Below, piece after piece: positions 10,096 through 19,183 of a DNA stretch of 64,000 nucleotides; within the stretch, counting starts at the first letter, position 1; the number at the start of each line of letters is the position of its first letter. Source of the stretch: Bacillus mesophilus (GTDB taxonomy: Bacteria > Bacillota > Bacilli > Bacillales > SA4); assembly GCF_011008845.1 (NCBI RefSeq), contig NZ_JAAIWM010000002.1:682001-746000 (forward strand). The letters are read 5' to 3'. A model generated the notes under the pieces. That model did not search any database. It was not told where the DNA came from and worked only from the letters and a program-made list of their open reading frames with translations. Both the position numbers and the translations under genes were made by a program.

Positions 10096-10809
10096 TTAGC
10101 TCCTTGTCCTTTTTTCTTTCAACCAGAAGGGAAGATATAATAGTGTAAAGAAGAAGACTGCCGCCGCTTCTAGGGTAAGAATGTAGTAGGGATATGGACC
10201 AAGGTAGTCTAACAAACTTGGGTTTGATGGTTTTCTAGCAAGAAACATATAGTTTCCACCTGTCCACTTGTTTACGAAGAATACAAAGATCGCTAGTATA
10301 TTCAGAACAATTAAAGCTCTCCAAATTGATTTAAAAGTAGGTTCATATTTCTCAATCCACACCATGTATAAACAAGATAGCATAATGGCAATATGACCGA
10401 TAAAAAAATGAAAATATCGGTAATGTGGAAAATCATAAAAAAGTTCAGGTGTAAGTAATGCTTGAATTGCACCTGCTAGTCCTAAAAAATAGGTGATTTC
10501 AAATACACGATAGCTATTCATGATAAGCATGAAAATACAAAGTAGTAAGGAGATGGAGCAAAGCTGAAGTGGTAAGGTGTCATAAGGATCCCAAATACCT
10601 GTAACCGAATACCAAGTATATAAAGAAATTTCACATAACAGTAATATCCCTATTAATATATAACGGTATATTTTCTTTTTCTTTCTTATTGCCTCTCGAT
10701 ACGAAAATAGCATAACGCTTAAAAAGCCAAAGATAAGAAGCATCACTATATGTGATATTGAAAATAGTACGAATGGATTACTTGTTTTTAATGTGAAAAA
10801 AGCTAGCAC
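10096..10809 (-). CDS. TIGR02206 (YwaF-type) integral membrane protein
   Basis: About 237 residues with roughly seven hydrophobic segments. The stretch WDPYDTLPLQLCSISLLLC and the later GGNYMFLARKPSNPSLLDYLGPYPYY are hallmarks of the TP0381/YwaF membrane protein family, whose function is unknown. I chose the GTG at 10809 because AGAGGTGGGG lies a few nt upstream; a TTG at 10839 would add 10 residues without a good RBS. It lies between the pheST leader and the ysgA-like gene on the same strand. Confidence 0.85.
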   Translation of the reverse strand: MLAFFTLKTSNPFVLFSISHIVMLLIFGFLSVMLFSYREAIRKKKKIYRYILIGILLLCEISLYTWYSVTGIWDPYDTLPLQLCSISLLLCIFMLIMNSYRVFEITYFLGLAGAIQALLTPELFYDFPHYRYFHFFIGHIAIMLSCLYMVWIEKYEPTFKSIWRALIVLNILAIFVFFVNKWTGGNYMFLARKPSNPSLLDYLGPYPYYILTLEAAAVFFFTLLYLPFWLKEKRTRS

Positions 10810-10847
10810 ACTCACCCCACCTCTCGCTTGTCCACTCAATGACTATT

Positions 10848-11600
10848 TTATCCTCTTAAATAATACAGTAAAATTCCTGCAGCAACAGTTACATTTAGGG
10901 ATTCAGCCTTCCCATGGATCGGAATATATAAATTCTGGTGTGTTAAAGAGAGTAGTTCTTGTTGAACTCCTCTGCCTTCATTCCCCACAATAAGGGAAAA
11001 AGGACCCGTATGTTTTATATTCTGAAAAGGTTCCGCTTGATCTAGTGAAGTTCCAAAAATCGTATGTCCTGAATCCCTAAGTTGTAAGATCCGTTCATAT
11101 AGATTCCCCTTACTAATAGGTATATGAAAGATAGAACCTTGTGATGCTCGTAAAACCTTACTGTTGTAGATATCAACTGTCCCTTCTCCTATCACAATCT
11201 GATCCACACCAGCCGCATCAGCTGTACGAATCAATGTTCCAAGGTTGCCAGGGTCTTGAACAGCATCAATTAATAGGACTGAATTTGTTGTCCGTTCTAA
11301 ATCAATGGATGGTTTTCTACAAATAGCCGCTACTCCTTGTGGGGTCTCAGTGTCACCGATTTCATTCAATACCTCTTCTGCTACAATGTACACTTCAACC
11401 TCATCAAGATTCCAGTGATGTGGCATTTGAAAACTTTCAGTAAATAGAACCTCTGAAATATTCCCCTTATATTTAAGAGCCTCTTCTACGAGATGCACAC
11501 CCTCTATCAAAAATAGACCTGTTTTATCTCTTTCTTTCTTGGTTTGTAACTTTTTCCACTGCTTAACCTGTGGATTTTTCTTTGATTCAATCCTTTTCAT
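10848..11600 (-). CDS. ysgA: TrmH/SpoU family RNA 2'-O-methyltransferase (YsgA-like)
   Basis: 250 residues. An N-terminal substrate-binding domain (1-95) is followed by a SPOUT knot fold with motif 1 DPGNLGTLIRTADAAG (116-131), motif 2 GNEGRGV (206-212) and motif 3 ESLNVTVAAGILLY (233-246). These are the SAM-binding motifs of SpoU enzymes that methylate 23S rRNA or tRNA ribose. The exact target nucleotide cannot be read from sequence. It is divergent from sspI, as in B. subtilis. Confidence 0.94.
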   Translation of the reverse strand: MKRIESKKNPQVKQWKKLQTKKERDKTGLFLIEGVHLVEEALKYKGNISEVLFTESFQMPHHWNLDEVEVYIVAEEVLNEIGDTETPQGVAAICRKPSIDLERTTNSVLLIDAVQDPGNLGTLIRTADAAGVDQIVIGEGTVDIYNSKVLRASQGSIFHIPISKGNLYERILQLRDSGHTIFGTSLDQAEPFQNIKHTGPFSLIVGNEGRGVQQELLSLTHQNLYIPIHGKAESLNVTVAAGILLYYLRG

Positions 11601-11724
11601 TGATCACATTCCTTTGCGTAGCTATATGACTCACATTATATCGTAATCTCTATACATAATTAAAGCACCACTGTAAACACTATAATTATGATGTATCCAA
11701 TATTTTCATTTGAGGTGAATGATA

Positions 11725-11934
11725 ATGAACTTAAATTTACGTAATGCTATTATTTCAAATGTTCAAGGTAATAATCAACAAGAGCTACAAGAAACAATTC
11801 TTGATGCGATTCAAAGTGGTGAAGAAAAAATGCTTCCAGGACTAGGCGTGTTGTTTGAAGTGATTTGGCAGAATTCTTCTAATGATGACAAGCAAGAGAT
11901 GCTTACAACGCTTGAACAAGCTCTAAGCAAATAA
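11725..11934 (+). CDS. sspI: Small acid-soluble spore protein SspI
   Basis: 69 residues from the ATG at 11725, which sits 7 nt after GAGGTG; the in-frame ATG at 11719 is too close to that RBS. The sequence [13 protein letters not shown] and the invariant [19 protein letters not shown] identify SspI, a minor spore core protein expressed in the forespore. No convincing sigma-G promoter was found. It is monocistronic with a terminator just downstream. Confidence 0.96.
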   Translation: MNLNLRNAIISNVQGNNQQELQETILDAIQSGEEKMLPGLGVLFEVIWQNSSNDDKQEMLTTLEQALSK

Positions 11935-11937
11935 AAA

Positions 11938-11972
11938 ACTAGGACCATAATTATTTATGGTCCTTAACTTTT
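11938..11972. terminator. Bidirectional terminator between sspI and a GNAT gene
   Basis: The stem AGGACCATAA/TTATGGTCCT has A-rich sequence on its 5' side and T-rich sequence on its 3' side, so it can end both sspI (plus) and the convergent acetyltransferase gene (minus). Confidence 0.85.
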
Positions 11973-11980
11973 ATGTACTT

Positions 11981-12469
11981 TTAGATGGTAAAGGTTTGAA
12001 CCAAACAATTCTCATCTTCGACTAATTCTTCTCTTTCAATGAAGCTAATTGAAAATTCCCTGTAAACACTCTTCCAAAATGAAACTGCAGGGGTATTATT
12101 TATAAGTTTAATTACAAAATAACTACCTCTCTTCTCACTAAATAGTAAGTGGAGAGCTTTTTTCCCGTAACCCTTACCTTTGTATTTATTTAATATAAAA
12201 ATATCATTAATGCCAAGATCATTTTCTTTTTTCAAAAATGGTCGTTCTAATAATAAAATGAACCCTAGAATATCCGCTCCATTTTTTATGAAGTAAGGTG
12301 TTATTCCTTCTACTTTCCAAAAAATGTCTAAATCCTTAAAGTGAAAGAATCCATCTTCACCTATATCAATATTTGTTGTGAATTTAGACAGATCATGAAG
12401 GTATAGTGAGTATAGATTCCTTAAAATTACTTTATCTTCTTCTAAAACCTTTTGAAGAGTTACAACCAT
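11981..12469 (-). CDS. GNAT-like N-acetyltransferase
   Basis: 162 residues. The central part, DLGINDIFILNKYKGKGYGKKALHLLF, contains the GNAT acetyl-CoA loop (KGKGYGKKA), preceded by GADILGFILL and followed by a beta strand and NTPAVSFWKSVY. The substrate is unknown. AAAGGAG precedes the ATG. It is not part of the usual sspI-ysdC order, so it looks like an accessory gene inserted here. Confidence 0.82.
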   Translation of the reverse strand: MVVTLQKVLEEDKVILRNLYSLYLHDLSKFTTNIDIGEDGFFHFKDLDIFWKVEGITPYFIKNGADILGFILLLERPFLKKENDLGINDIFILNKYKGKGYGKKALHLLFSEKRGSYFVIKLINNTPAVSFWKSVYREFSISFIEREELVEDENCLVQTFTI

Positions 12470-12506
12470 ATTTTTTTCTCCTTTAAACCTCTATTATAAA
12501 TAACAA

Positions 12507-12541
12507 CTAAAAACAGCATGACGTTAAGTTCGTCATGCTGT
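12507..12541 (-). terminator. Terminator of the M42 peptidase gene
   Basis: ACAGCATGACG and CGTCATGCTGT form an 11-bp perfect stem followed by TTTTTAG on the minus strand, 8 bp past the ysdC stop. Confidence 0.92.
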
Positions 12542-12549
12542 CCCCAGAA

Positions 12550-13638
12550 TTAATCAAATGTTAATTCTTTCACTTTATCAGCATCTAATCGTTTAATTAC
12601 CTCAGTAATTAACTTCACTGCATGCTCGTAGTCATCACGGTGAAGCATAGCCGCATGTGAATGGATATAGCGAGTTGCAACTGTAATAGCGAGAGAAGGT
12701 ACACCATTTGCTGTCATATGAACAGCTCCAGCATCCGTTCCACCACCAGCAATGGATTCAAACTGATATGGAATACCAAGCTCATCAGCTGTATCTGTCA
12801 CGAAGTCACGTAATCCCTTATGTGAAACCATTGAAGCATCATACAGGATGATTTGAGGACCCTTCCCCATTTTGCTTAATGCTTCTTTTTCAGACACTCC
12901 TGGAGTATCTCCTGCAATTCCAACGTCTACACCAAATCCAATATCAGGTTGAATCGTTTGAGCAGCAGTTTTTGCACCACGAAGGCCAACCTCTTCTTGT
13001 ACAGTTCCTACACCATATACAATATTCGGATGGCTTTCACCCTTTAGGTTTTTCAACACATCAATAGCAATTGCACACCCAATTCGGTTATCCCATGCTT
13101 TCGCCAACAGCATTTTTTCATTATTCATGACAGTGAATTCGAAGAAAGGTACAACCTGGTCTCCCGGGCGAACGCCAAATTCCATAGCTTCTTCACGGCT
13201 TGATGCACCAATGTCGATAAACATATCCTTAATTTCAACCGGCTTTTTACGTGCTTCCGGAGAAAGAATATGAGGAGGCTTAGAGCCAATAATTCCGGTT
13301 ACATCGCCCTTACGCGTCACGATTGTCACACGTTGAGCTAGCATAACCTGTGACCACCATCCACCTACTGTTTGAAAGCGCAGAAAGCCTTTATCATCAA
13401 TTTGTGTAATCATGAAACCAACTTCGTCTAAATGGCCAGCCACCATGATTTTTGGTCCATTTGCATCTCCAACCTTTTTAGCAATTAAGCTCCCTAAGCC
13501 ATCAGTCGTTACTTCATCAGCAAAAGGTTCTATGTATCTTTTCATCACATCTCTTGGTTCTCTTTCATTACCAGGGATTCCTTTAGCATCTGTTAAATCT
13601 TTAAGCATTGTTAGTGTTTCATCTAATTGTTTTGTCAT
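12550..13638 (-). CDS. ysdC: M42 family metallopeptidase (YsdC)
   Basis: 362 residues, normal for M42 aminopeptidases that form dodecameric shells (FrvX/TET type). The expected metal and catalytic residues are visible: His69 and Asp71 in AGHLDE, Asp183 in WDNR, Glu215/Glu216 in QEEVG, Asp238 in GVDVG, and His326/His328 near the end. The PDZ-like dimerisation insert lies between about 75 and 165. It probably trims peptides in the cytosol; some relatives were annotated as endoglucanases. Its own terminator and GGGGGA RBS suggest a single-gene unit. Confidence 0.95.
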   Translation of the reverse strand: MTKQLDETLTMLKDLTDAKGIPGNEREPRDVMKRYIEPFADEVTTDGLGSLIAKKVGDANGPKIMVAGHLDEVGFMITQIDDKGFLRFQTVGGWWSQVMLAQRVTIVTRKGDVTGIIGSKPPHILSPEARKKPVEIKDMFIDIGASSREEAMEFGVRPGDQVVPFFEFTVMNNEKMLLAKAWDNRIGCAIAIDVLKNLKGESHPNIVYGVGTVQEEVGLRGAKTAAQTIQPDIGFGVDVGIAGDTPGVSEKEALSKMGKGPQIILYDASMVSHKGLRDFVTDTADELGIPYQFESIAGGGTDAGAVHMTANGVPSLAITVATRYIHSHAAMLHRDDYEHAVKLITEVIKRLDADKVKELTFD

Positions 13639-13709
13639 CTGAGTTTCCCCCTTATATGTATGCCTTATTATTATATCGGATTCCGAAGTAAATGTACAAA
13701 ATTATCTGA

Positions 13710-14201
13710 CTAATAACCAGTATTCTGTCTTTCATGGTTAATTAGGTTTTTCTTTAAATAGGCTTCTTCCATATCAATAATACTAAAGGACAAAGCTTGT
13801 CCTAATTGAAAATAAGCTGAAATTAGTTTTACGTACCACTCTTTAGTAGGGTTCTCTTTAAGTGCAAGCGTTAGTCTATAAACCTCCATAAATAATGAAA
13901 CAATATCCTGATCAGAAGATGAAGTCTCTATATCCGTTAGTTCCTCGTGAACATTCAGTTCAATTCCTAAAGATAAGATAAAATGAACACCATCGACATA
14001 CTCTTCTAAAATTATCTTGGTATCTGAAGAAGGTTTCTTACTCCAATACTTAAAGCATCTAGTTTCATTAGCTAGCTCACCTAGTTCAACTAACAAAGCA
14101 AGAACCTTACGTTCAAACAGTGATTCATTTTCCAGGCCATGCTCTTTTTTGATTCTTTCATCTAGCTCCTGCTGCAAATTAAATAAACGTGTGATATTCA
14201 T
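13710..14201 (-). CDS. Dimeric all-alpha dUTP diphosphatase
   Basis: 163 residues of helical sequence. The first metal-binding helix has Glu39, Glu42 and Glu46 (VELGELANE), followed by CFKYWSKK, and the second has Glu66, Glu67 and Asp70 (EEYVDGVHF). This is the dUTPase_2/MazG-like arrangement. It should hydrolyse dUTP to dUMP, limiting uracil in DNA and feeding dTMP synthesis. GGAGG precedes the ATG. A dCTP/dUTP-type or other house-cleaning pyrophosphatase activity cannot be excluded. Confidence 0.87.
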   Translation of the reverse strand: MNITRLFNLQQELDERIKKEHGLENESLFERKVLALLVELGELANETRCFKYWSKKPSSDTKIILEEYVDGVHFILSLGIELNVHEELTDIETSSSDQDIVSLFMEVYRLTLALKENPTKEWYVKLISAYFQLGQALSFSIIDMEEAYLKKNLINHERQNTGY

Positions 14202-14257
14202 CTATTTCAACCTCCAGTTTTTATTATAAAACAGCCTGCTTCTCTTTAATACAGTCC

Positions 14258-14289
14258 TAATAAAATTAACCCGTCATATGACAGGTTAT
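14258..14289 (-). terminator. Hairpin between the VTT gene and the dUTPase gene
   Basis: AACCTGTCA/TGACGGGTT is a near-palindromic stem just past the VTT-gene stop, followed by AATTTTATT on the minus strand. Probably a terminator, but the T tract is imperfect. Confidence 0.6.
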
Positions 14290-14291
14290 TT

Positions 14292-14867
14292 TTAGCTTGC
14301 CTTTTCTACGAAGAATTCCTTCCACTTAATACGAATTTGCTTTTCCCTTAATACGTAAAAGAGAATCGTAAAGGTAGCCAGTATCCCAATAATGATTGAC
14401 AGAGACAGCGTACTTATCGATTGTCCAAAGAATGTATAAAGAATAGCCAACGGAATATTAGTTAGAAATGATTTCTTTGTAAAACTGAAAAGATTTTTCT
14501 TTCTTTCTAACATGATTAAAGATAGTAAATGATACTGCATAAAAGGTACACATCTTAATAAAGCAATTTGCCCATAAGTAAAAGAAACACGATCTCCTAA
14601 CCACTTTTCTTTCATTCTTTGAATCTTACCAAATGTCTTTGGCATTGTTTGATGGAAAAAATAAAAGAGAATGCAGGAAAGCGTTAAACCTACTAGCGAA
14701 TAGATGCTACCCAAAATGGTCCCAAATAAAATCCCACCAACGAGACATAAAACCGTAACTGGTAGAAATAAAAACTGCCGTAAGCTATGAAAGAGTATGA
14801 AAACAATTGGTGCCCATATCCCACTAGATTCTAAGAATGCAAATAACATTGTCATCGTTTGATCCAT
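14292..14867 (-). CDS. TVP38/TMEM64 (VTT domain) membrane protein
   Basis: 191 residues from the ATG at 14867, which has GGGAGGAG at the right distance; a longer in-frame start at 14924 lacks an RBS. It shows an N-terminal hydrophobic helix, a Gly-rich re-entrant segment (LCLVGGILFGTILGSIYSLVG), the family motif RCVPFMQYHL in place of the usual R-x-x-P, and two C-terminal membrane helices. VTT/DedA-related proteins are linked to lipid transport or scrambling; the function here is unknown. It lies in the ysdA/ysdB neighbourhood. Confidence 0.85.
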   Translation of the reverse strand: MDQTMTMLFAFLESSGIWAPIVFILFHSLRQFLFLPVTVLCLVGGILFGTILGSIYSLVGLTLSCILFYFFHQTMPKTFGKIQRMKEKWLGDRVSFTYGQIALLRCVPFMQYHLLSLIMLERKKNLFSFTKKSFLTNIPLAILYTFFGQSISTLSLSIIIGILATFTILFYVLREKQIRIKWKEFFVEKAS

Positions 14868-14936
14868 GGTGACTCCTCCCGGTTGTGATGACCTTCGGGG
14901 CAAACTACACTCATGTATATACAACGGTACGAGCAG

Positions 14937-15206
14937 TTATGACATTCTTTGCAGAATATAAAATAGAAGTACTACTTGAAGGATAATCATAAACGGAATC
15001 CCTAACGTAAAAGATATGTGCTTCGTTTTATGGCGAAATTTCCTCATACTTATCCATATCCCTAAGGCACCACCGACAACGGCTATAAACCAAAGGGTAC
15101 TCTCAGGGGTTCGCCATTCTTGTTTAATTGCTTTTTGCTTATCCCGGTACATGATTATGGACGAAACTAGATTAATGATTAATAAATACACTAACAAATA
15201 CATCAT
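14937..15206 (-). CDS. ysdA: DUF1294 membrane protein (YsdA)
   Basis: 89 residues with an N-terminal hydrophobic helix, the DUF1294 core DKQKAIKQEWRTPESTLW followed by VVGGALGIWISMRKFRHKT, and a C-terminal hydrophobic helix. It matches B. subtilis YsdA in length and position next to rplT. The function is unknown. No strong RBS is visible, so the start could be the first or second Met. Confidence 0.88.
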   Translation of the reverse strand: MMYLLVYLLIINLVSSIIMYRDKQKAIKQEWRTPESTLWFIAVVGGALGIWISMRKFRHKTKHISFTLGIPFMIILQVVLLFYILQRMS

Positions 15207-15304
15207 TTAATTGGCTCAACTCTCTTTTTGTTTATATCTTTGTAGTTAATTAGTTATACAGTTCTAACTTTGTTTGTCAGAATCCTTTTTTTACTATGAA
15301 CTGT

Positions 15305-15444
15305 CTACTATTCTTGTAACTCTGGATCTTTTTCTTGCGACTTTTTGAATTTTCTTGCTGATTCCTTAGTTTTTCTTGCGAGTCTAGATCCTTTTCTTGC
15401 GACTTTTCAATTTTACTTGCCGGTACTCCAGTTTTTCTTGCAAC
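15305..15444. repeat. Array of seven 10-nt cores with period 19-22 bp (GCAAGAAAAN type)
   Basis: On the minus strand seven copies of a 10-nt core (consensus GCAAGAAAAA) are separated by unrelated 9-12-nt spacers. On the plus strand the cores begin (TTCTTGC/TTACTTGC) at 15311, 15332, 15352, 15373, 15394, 15413 and 15435, so steps are 21, 20, 21, 21, 19 and 22 bp. The array starts about 15 bp beyond the rplT terminator. A 68-codon ORF crosses it, but the steps are not multiples of three and the core falls in different frames, arguing against coding. Confidence 0.8.
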
Positions 15445-15457
15445 CTTCCTCTTTAAA

Positions 15458-15498
15458 AAATAAAAGAAAAGAGTCATCCTCAATGAGAATGACTCTTT
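15458..15498 (-). terminator. Terminator of infC-rpmI-rplT
   Basis: AAGAGTCAT and ATGACTCTT form a stem just past the rplT stop, followed by TTCTTTTATTTTTT on the minus strand. Confidence 0.9.
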
Positions 15499-15506
15499 AT
15501 ATAGTA

Positions 15507-15866
15507 TTACTTGTTTAGGTTAGATTTAGCAACAGTTGCTAATTCAGCAAATGCTTTTTCATCGTTAACAGCAAGGTCAGCTAACATTTTACGGTTAACT
15601 TCGATTCCTGCTTCCTTTAATCCATGCATTAAACGGCTGTAAGAAAGACCGTTAATACGAGCTGCCGCGTTGATACGTGTGATCCATAACTTACGGAAGT
15701 CACGCTTCTTTTGACGACGGTCACGGAATGCATAGTTGAAAGACTTCATTACTTGTTGCTTTGCTACTTTGAATAAAGTATGTTTTGAACCATAATAACC
15801 TTTTGCTAACTTTAATACGCGTTTACGACGCTGACGAGTTACTGTACCACCTTTAACTCTTGGCAT
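15507..15866 (-). CDS. rplT: 50S ribosomal protein L20
   Basis: 119 residues, exactly the usual length. The basic N-terminal extension ([23 protein letters not shown]) and the globular part with [23 protein letters not shown] identify L20. It binds 23S rRNA early in 50S assembly, and in Bacillus it represses its own operon by binding the infC leader. It is the last gene of the operon, with an AGGAGGG RBS and a strong terminator. Confidence 0.99.
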   Translation of the reverse strand: MPRVKGGTVTRQRRKRVLKLAKGYYGSKHTLFKVAKQQVMKSFNYAFRDRRQKKRDFRKLWITRINAAARINGLSYSRLMHGLKEAGIEVNRKMLADLAVNDEKAFAELATVAKSNLNK

Positions 15867-15981
15867 TGTGTTCCCTCCTATATATCAATCCATTATATTT
15901 CGATTCATTTAAAACTTTTTCTAGGAATTAAGCTCTGGCACTAATGCCTTGAGTAATGTTCCTTATTACTACGTGCTAGAA

Positions 15982-16179
15982 TTACTTGCTTCCAATCATG
16001 AAGCGAATGCGCTTGTAATCTCCACTGCTTACTAATGCAGCTTTACGAAGCTTACGCTTTTGCTTTTGAGACTTGTTAGAGAATAAGTGACTTGTATAAG
16101 CGTGTGAACGCTTAAGCTTACCAGATCCAGTTTTCTTAAAACGCTTAGCTGAACCTCTATGAGTTTTCATTTTAGGCAT
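15982..16179 (-). CDS. rpmI: 50S ribosomal protein L35
   Basis: 65 residues, very basic. The N-terminus [20 protein letters not shown] is the L35 signature. It lies between infC and rplT in the conserved operon, with a GAGGAACTCC ribosome binding site, and should be co-regulated by L20. Confidence 0.99.
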   Translation of the reverse strand: MPKMKTHRGSAKRFKKTGSGKLKRSHAYTSHLFSNKSQKQKRKLRKAALVSSGDYKRIRFMIGSK

Positions 16180-16203
16180 AGGGAGTTCCTCCTCAACTTT
16201 TAA

Positions 16204-16731
16204 TTAATCGTTTTTTGGTGCTAATGGTGCTAGAACTAAAAACATGCTTCGGCCATCCATTTTTGGATGCGATTCAATCGTACTAACATCCTTACATGCT
16301 TCTGAAAAGCGGTCAAGTACGCGTTGGCCAATTCCTTTATGAGTAATAGCACGACCTTTAAAACGAATAGATGCTTTTACTTTGTCACCTTTTTCAAGGA
16401 ACTTAATAGCATTTTTTAATTTTGTGTTAAAGTCATGCTCGTCAATCGTAGGGCTTAGACGAACTTCCTTGATGTTAATAATTTTCTGATTCTTACGTGC
16501 TTCTTTATCTTTCTTTTGTTGCTCAAACTTGAACTTACCGTAGTCCATGATACGACATACAGGTGGTTTCGCTGTAGGCGCAACCATTACTAAGTCAAGA
16601 TTTACATTCTGTGCGATCTCAAGTGCTTCCTGACGGGATTTGATACCTAATTGGTCACCATTTGCTCCAATCAAACGTACTTCACGTGCACGAATGCCCT
16701 CGTTAACCATCATGTCTTGTTTACTAATAAT
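16204..16731 (-). CDS. infC: Translation initiation factor IF-3 (probable ATT start)
   Basis: The frame encodes IF-3 with its N-domain ([20 protein letters not shown]), linker, and C-domain ending [18 protein letters not shown]. The first ATG (16713) has no RBS. Upstream, GGAGGTGG (16742-16735) is followed by CTT ATT ATT AGT AAA, giving an N-terminus [12 protein letters not shown] that aligns with B. subtilis IF-3 (MISKDFIINEG). A start at the ATT at 16731 (or the next at 16728) is therefore preferred. AUU starts are known for infC and allow IF-3 to limit its own synthesis. Confidence 0.9.
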   Translation of the reverse strand: MISKQDMMVNEGIRAREVRLIGANGDQLGIKSRQEALEIAQNVNLDLVMVAPTAKPPVCRIMDYGKFKFEQQKKDKEARKNQKIINIKEVRLSPTIDEHDFNTKLKNAIKFLEKGDKVKASIRFKGRAITHKGIGQRVLDRFSEACKDVSTIESHPKMDGRSMFLVLAPLAPKND

Positions 16732-16754
16732 AAGCCACCTCCGATAATAGTCAA

Positions 16755-16905
16755 TAAAAAAAGTGTGGGTGTTTATAGAACACCCACACTAAACGAAATG
16801 TATAATTTATACATTAACTCTTTTCGTCGAAACCTGTTAACTACATATGTGTCGATCAGGTGAGAAGCGGGTGCTCCTTCTTAAATGAAAGCTTATTTAA
16901 TTACC
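16755..16905 (-). promoter_or_regulatory. L20 leader (autoregulatory attenuator of infC-rpmI-rplT)
   Basis: The leader contains GGAGCACCCGCTTCTCACC near 16859-16877. This can pair partly with the later GGGTGTTC arm, and the leader ends in a strong terminator stem GTGTGGGTG/CACCCACAC (16763-16789) followed by T7. This is the arrangement of the Bacillus L20 leader, in which L20 binding favours the terminator. Confidence 0.9.
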
Positions 16906-16911
16906 TTAACA

Positions 16912-16940
16912 AATTTACCATGCCTAATTAGAACTGTCAA
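16912..16940 (-). promoter_or_regulatory. Sigma-A promoter of infC-rpmI-rplT
   Basis: TTGACA (16940-16935), 17-bp spacer, TAAATT (16917-16912) on the minus strand. It begins only 6 bp past the thrS stop and starts transcription just before the L20 leader. Confidence 0.8.
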
Positions 16941-16945
16941 GCTAT

Positions 16946-18883
16946 TTACTTTTTTATTTCTCCTAATACAGAAGAAATGAAGTCTGAGAAAGGAACTGTC
17001 TCTGAATTCTGGCTTCCGTACTTACGAACGTTCACCGCATTTTCTTGTATTTCATTATCGCCTACTACTAGCATATACGGGATCTTCTGCATTTGTGCCT
17101 CACGAATTTTATAACCGATTTTTTCATCGCGAGAATCTAATTCAACACGGAAGCCCTCAGCCTGTAACTCTTCTTGAACCTTTTTCGCGTAATCTAAGTG
17201 CGCTGATGGAGAGACCGGAATCACTTGTACTTGTACAGGAGCTAACCAAGTAGGGAATGCACCTTTGTACTCTTCTATTAGGAAGGCTACAAAGCGTTCC
17301 ATTGTTGACACAACCCCACGGTGAATAACTACTGGTCGATGCTGTTTTCCATCTTCTCCAACATAATTAAGATCAAATCTCTCTGGTAATAAGAAGTCAA
17401 GTTGCACAGTTGATAGTGTCTCATCCTTACCAAGAGCAGTACGAACCTGAACATCTAACTTCGGACCATAAAATGCTGCTTCGCCTTCTGCTTCATAGTA
17501 ATCTAATCCAAGGTCATCCATTGCTTCCTTTAACATACCTTGTGCCTTTTCCCACATAGCATCATCATCAAAATATTTCTCTTTGTCTTCAGGATCACGA
17601 TAAGAAAGACGGAATGAATAGTCCTTGAATCCAAAGTCCTTATAAACTGCTTCAATTAGGCGAACCACTCGAATGAACTCATCCTTTATTTGATCAGGAC
17701 GGACAAAAATATGTGCATCATTGAGAGTCATTCCACGAACACGCTGTAAGCCTGTTAACGCTCCGGACATTTCGTAACGGTGCATTAATCCCAGTTCTGC
17801 AATTCGAATTGGAAGCTCACGATAGCTATGAATGTCATTTTTATAGATCATCATATGATGAGGACAGTTCATCGGGCGTAAAACTAGGTCCTCATTATCC
17901 ATTGACATAACAGGGAACATTCCATCCTGATAGTGCTCCCAGTGACCTGAAGTTTTATAAAGCTCCACGCTTCCTAATGCAGGAGTATAGACATGTGAGT
18001 ACCCAAGGCGGATTTCCTTGTCCACAATATAGCGCTCAATAATACGACGAATAGTTGCACCTTTAGGGAGCCATAGTGGAAACCCTTGGCCTACCTTTTG
18101 AGAATTTGCAAAAAGGTCAAGCTCTTTTCCTAATTTACGATGATCTCTTTCTTTTGCTTCTTCTAGTAGACGTAAATGTTCTGCTAGATCTTCCTTTTTG
18201 AAGAAAGCTGTACCGTAAATACGTTGAAGCATTTTATTTTTGCTATCTCCACGCCAGTACGCACCAGCCACACTTAATAATTTAAATTCTTTAATTTTTC
18301 CTGTAGCTGGTAGATGCACCCCACGGCATAAGTCAAAGAACTCCCCTTGCTCATAAATAGAAACAGCTTCACCAGCAGGAATTGCTTCTAGTAGCTCAAG
18401 CTTTAGCTCATCGTCCAACTTAGCGTACATAGCTTGCGCTTCATCACGAGTTACTTCTTTACGAACAATGTCTAAATTCTCATTAGAAATTTTCTGCATT
18501 TCCTTCTCGATTAGTACTAAATCGTCATGAGTAATGGCCTGATCCATATCAATATCATAATAAAAACCACTCTCAATAACTGGACCAATTCCAAGCTTTA
18601 TATTCTGTTCAGGGTACAGGCGCTTAACAGCCTGAGCTAGTAAATGAGCTGTACTGTGTCGCAGAATCTCCAGTGCTTCCTCAGAGTCCTGAGTGATAAT
18701 AGAGATGCTCCCATCCTGTTGAATAGGGCTGCGTAAATCAATTACTTTTCCATCTATTTTTCCTGCGATTGCTTTTTTCTTTAGGCCAGGACTGATAGAT
18801 GCCGCGATATCTTCTGTTGTGGTGCCTTTCTTAAACTCCTTAACCGCTCCGTCTGGAAATGTAATGTGTAGCACTTCTGACAT
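16946..18883 (-). CDS. thrS: Threonine--tRNA ligase
   Basis: 645 residues. The order is: TGS domain (1-65), the editing/SAD domain with [11 protein letters not shown] and a distal [10 protein letters not shown], the class II core with the zinc-binding Cys in [10 protein letters not shown] and motif 3 [16 protein letters not shown], and the C-terminal anticodon-binding domain (about 540-645). It charges tRNA-Thr and clears Ser-tRNA-Thr. AAAGGAG precedes the ATG. A Thr T-box upstream controls it, with a 300-nt stretch carrying a repeat element between the T-box terminator and the start codon. Confidence 0.98.
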   Translation of the reverse strand: MSEVLHITFPDGAVKEFKKGTTTEDIAASISPGLKKKAIAGKIDGKVIDLRSPIQQDGSISIITQDSEEALEILRHSTAHLLAQAVKRLYPEQNIKLGIGPVIESGFYYDIDMDQAITHDDLVLIEKEMQKISNENLDIVRKEVTRDEAQAMYAKLDDELKLELLEAIPAGEAVSIYEQGEFFDLCRGVHLPATGKIKEFKLLSVAGAYWRGDSKNKMLQRIYGTAFFKKEDLAEHLRLLEEAKERDHRKLGKELDLFANSQKVGQGFPLWLPKGATIRRIIERYIVDKEIRLGYSHVYTPALGSVELYKTSGHWEHYQDGMFPVMSMDNEDLVLRPMNCPHHMMIYKNDIHSYRELPIRIAELGLMHRYEMSGALTGLQRVRGMTLNDAHIFVRPDQIKDEFIRVVRLIEAVYKDFGFKDYSFRLSYRDPEDKEKYFDDDAMWEKAQGMLKEAMDDLGLDYYEAEGEAAFYGPKLDVQVRTALGKDETLSTVQLDFLLPERFDLNYVGEDGKQHRPVVIHRGVVSTMERFVAFLIEEYKGAFPTWLAPVQVQVIPVSPSAHLDYAKKVQEELQAEGFRVELDSRDEKIGYKIREAQMQKIPYMLVVGDNEIQENAVNVRKYGSQNSETVPFSDFISSVLGEIKK

Positions 18884-19011
18884 CCTTGTTCACTCCTTTA
18901 AAATTTTTAAATTTATATAAACTCACTCATGCTTTGATGAGTAGGTTTTATAAGGCTTAAGAACATCTTGTTAGATTTTCTTTAAGAAAAGCTGTGTTAT
19001 AACCTTGTTGT

Positions 19012-19140
19012 TGATTTTCGTTACAGGACACTCGCTTTCCGCGGGGCGTGCGTTGAGCCTCCTCGGCATTCGCCTGCGGGGTCTCACCTGTCACGCTGCT
19101 CCCGCAGGAGTCTCGCGTCCTTCCACTACAAACAACTCTG
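19012..19140. repeat. Repeat family A, copy 1 (in the thrS leader)
   Basis: A GC-rich element inside AT-rich surroundings. It contains CTCGCTTTCCGCGGGGCGTG, GAGCCTCCTCGG, CTGCGGGGTCTCACC and CTCCCGCAGGAGTCTCGC. CCTGCGGG and CCCGCAGG can pair, giving a folded RNA. Copy 2 at 31481 shares nearly all these blocks and copy 3 at 31741 carries them inverted. It resembles an intergenic palindromic repeat I have seen across Bacillaceae; I cannot assign a formal name. Confidence 0.85.
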
Positions 19141-19183
19141 CATGAAATCAAAATTGCTCATTAACAAAGCCTTAATAAAAATA

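Noticed and set aside
15305-15444. Iteron-type replication origin
   Set aside because: Spacing is iteron-like, but no replication initiator gene is near and the locus is chromosomal between conserved genes.
15277-15483. 68-codon minus-strand ORF across the GCAAGAAAAN array
   Set aside because: It starts in the rplT terminator, has no RBS, and array steps of 19-22 bp put the core in different frames, so the Lys/Gln/Glu-rich peptide is a by-product.
18957-19151. 64-codon ORF in repeat A copy 1
   Set aside because: Repeat-borne ORF without RBS; the other copies do not keep the frame.
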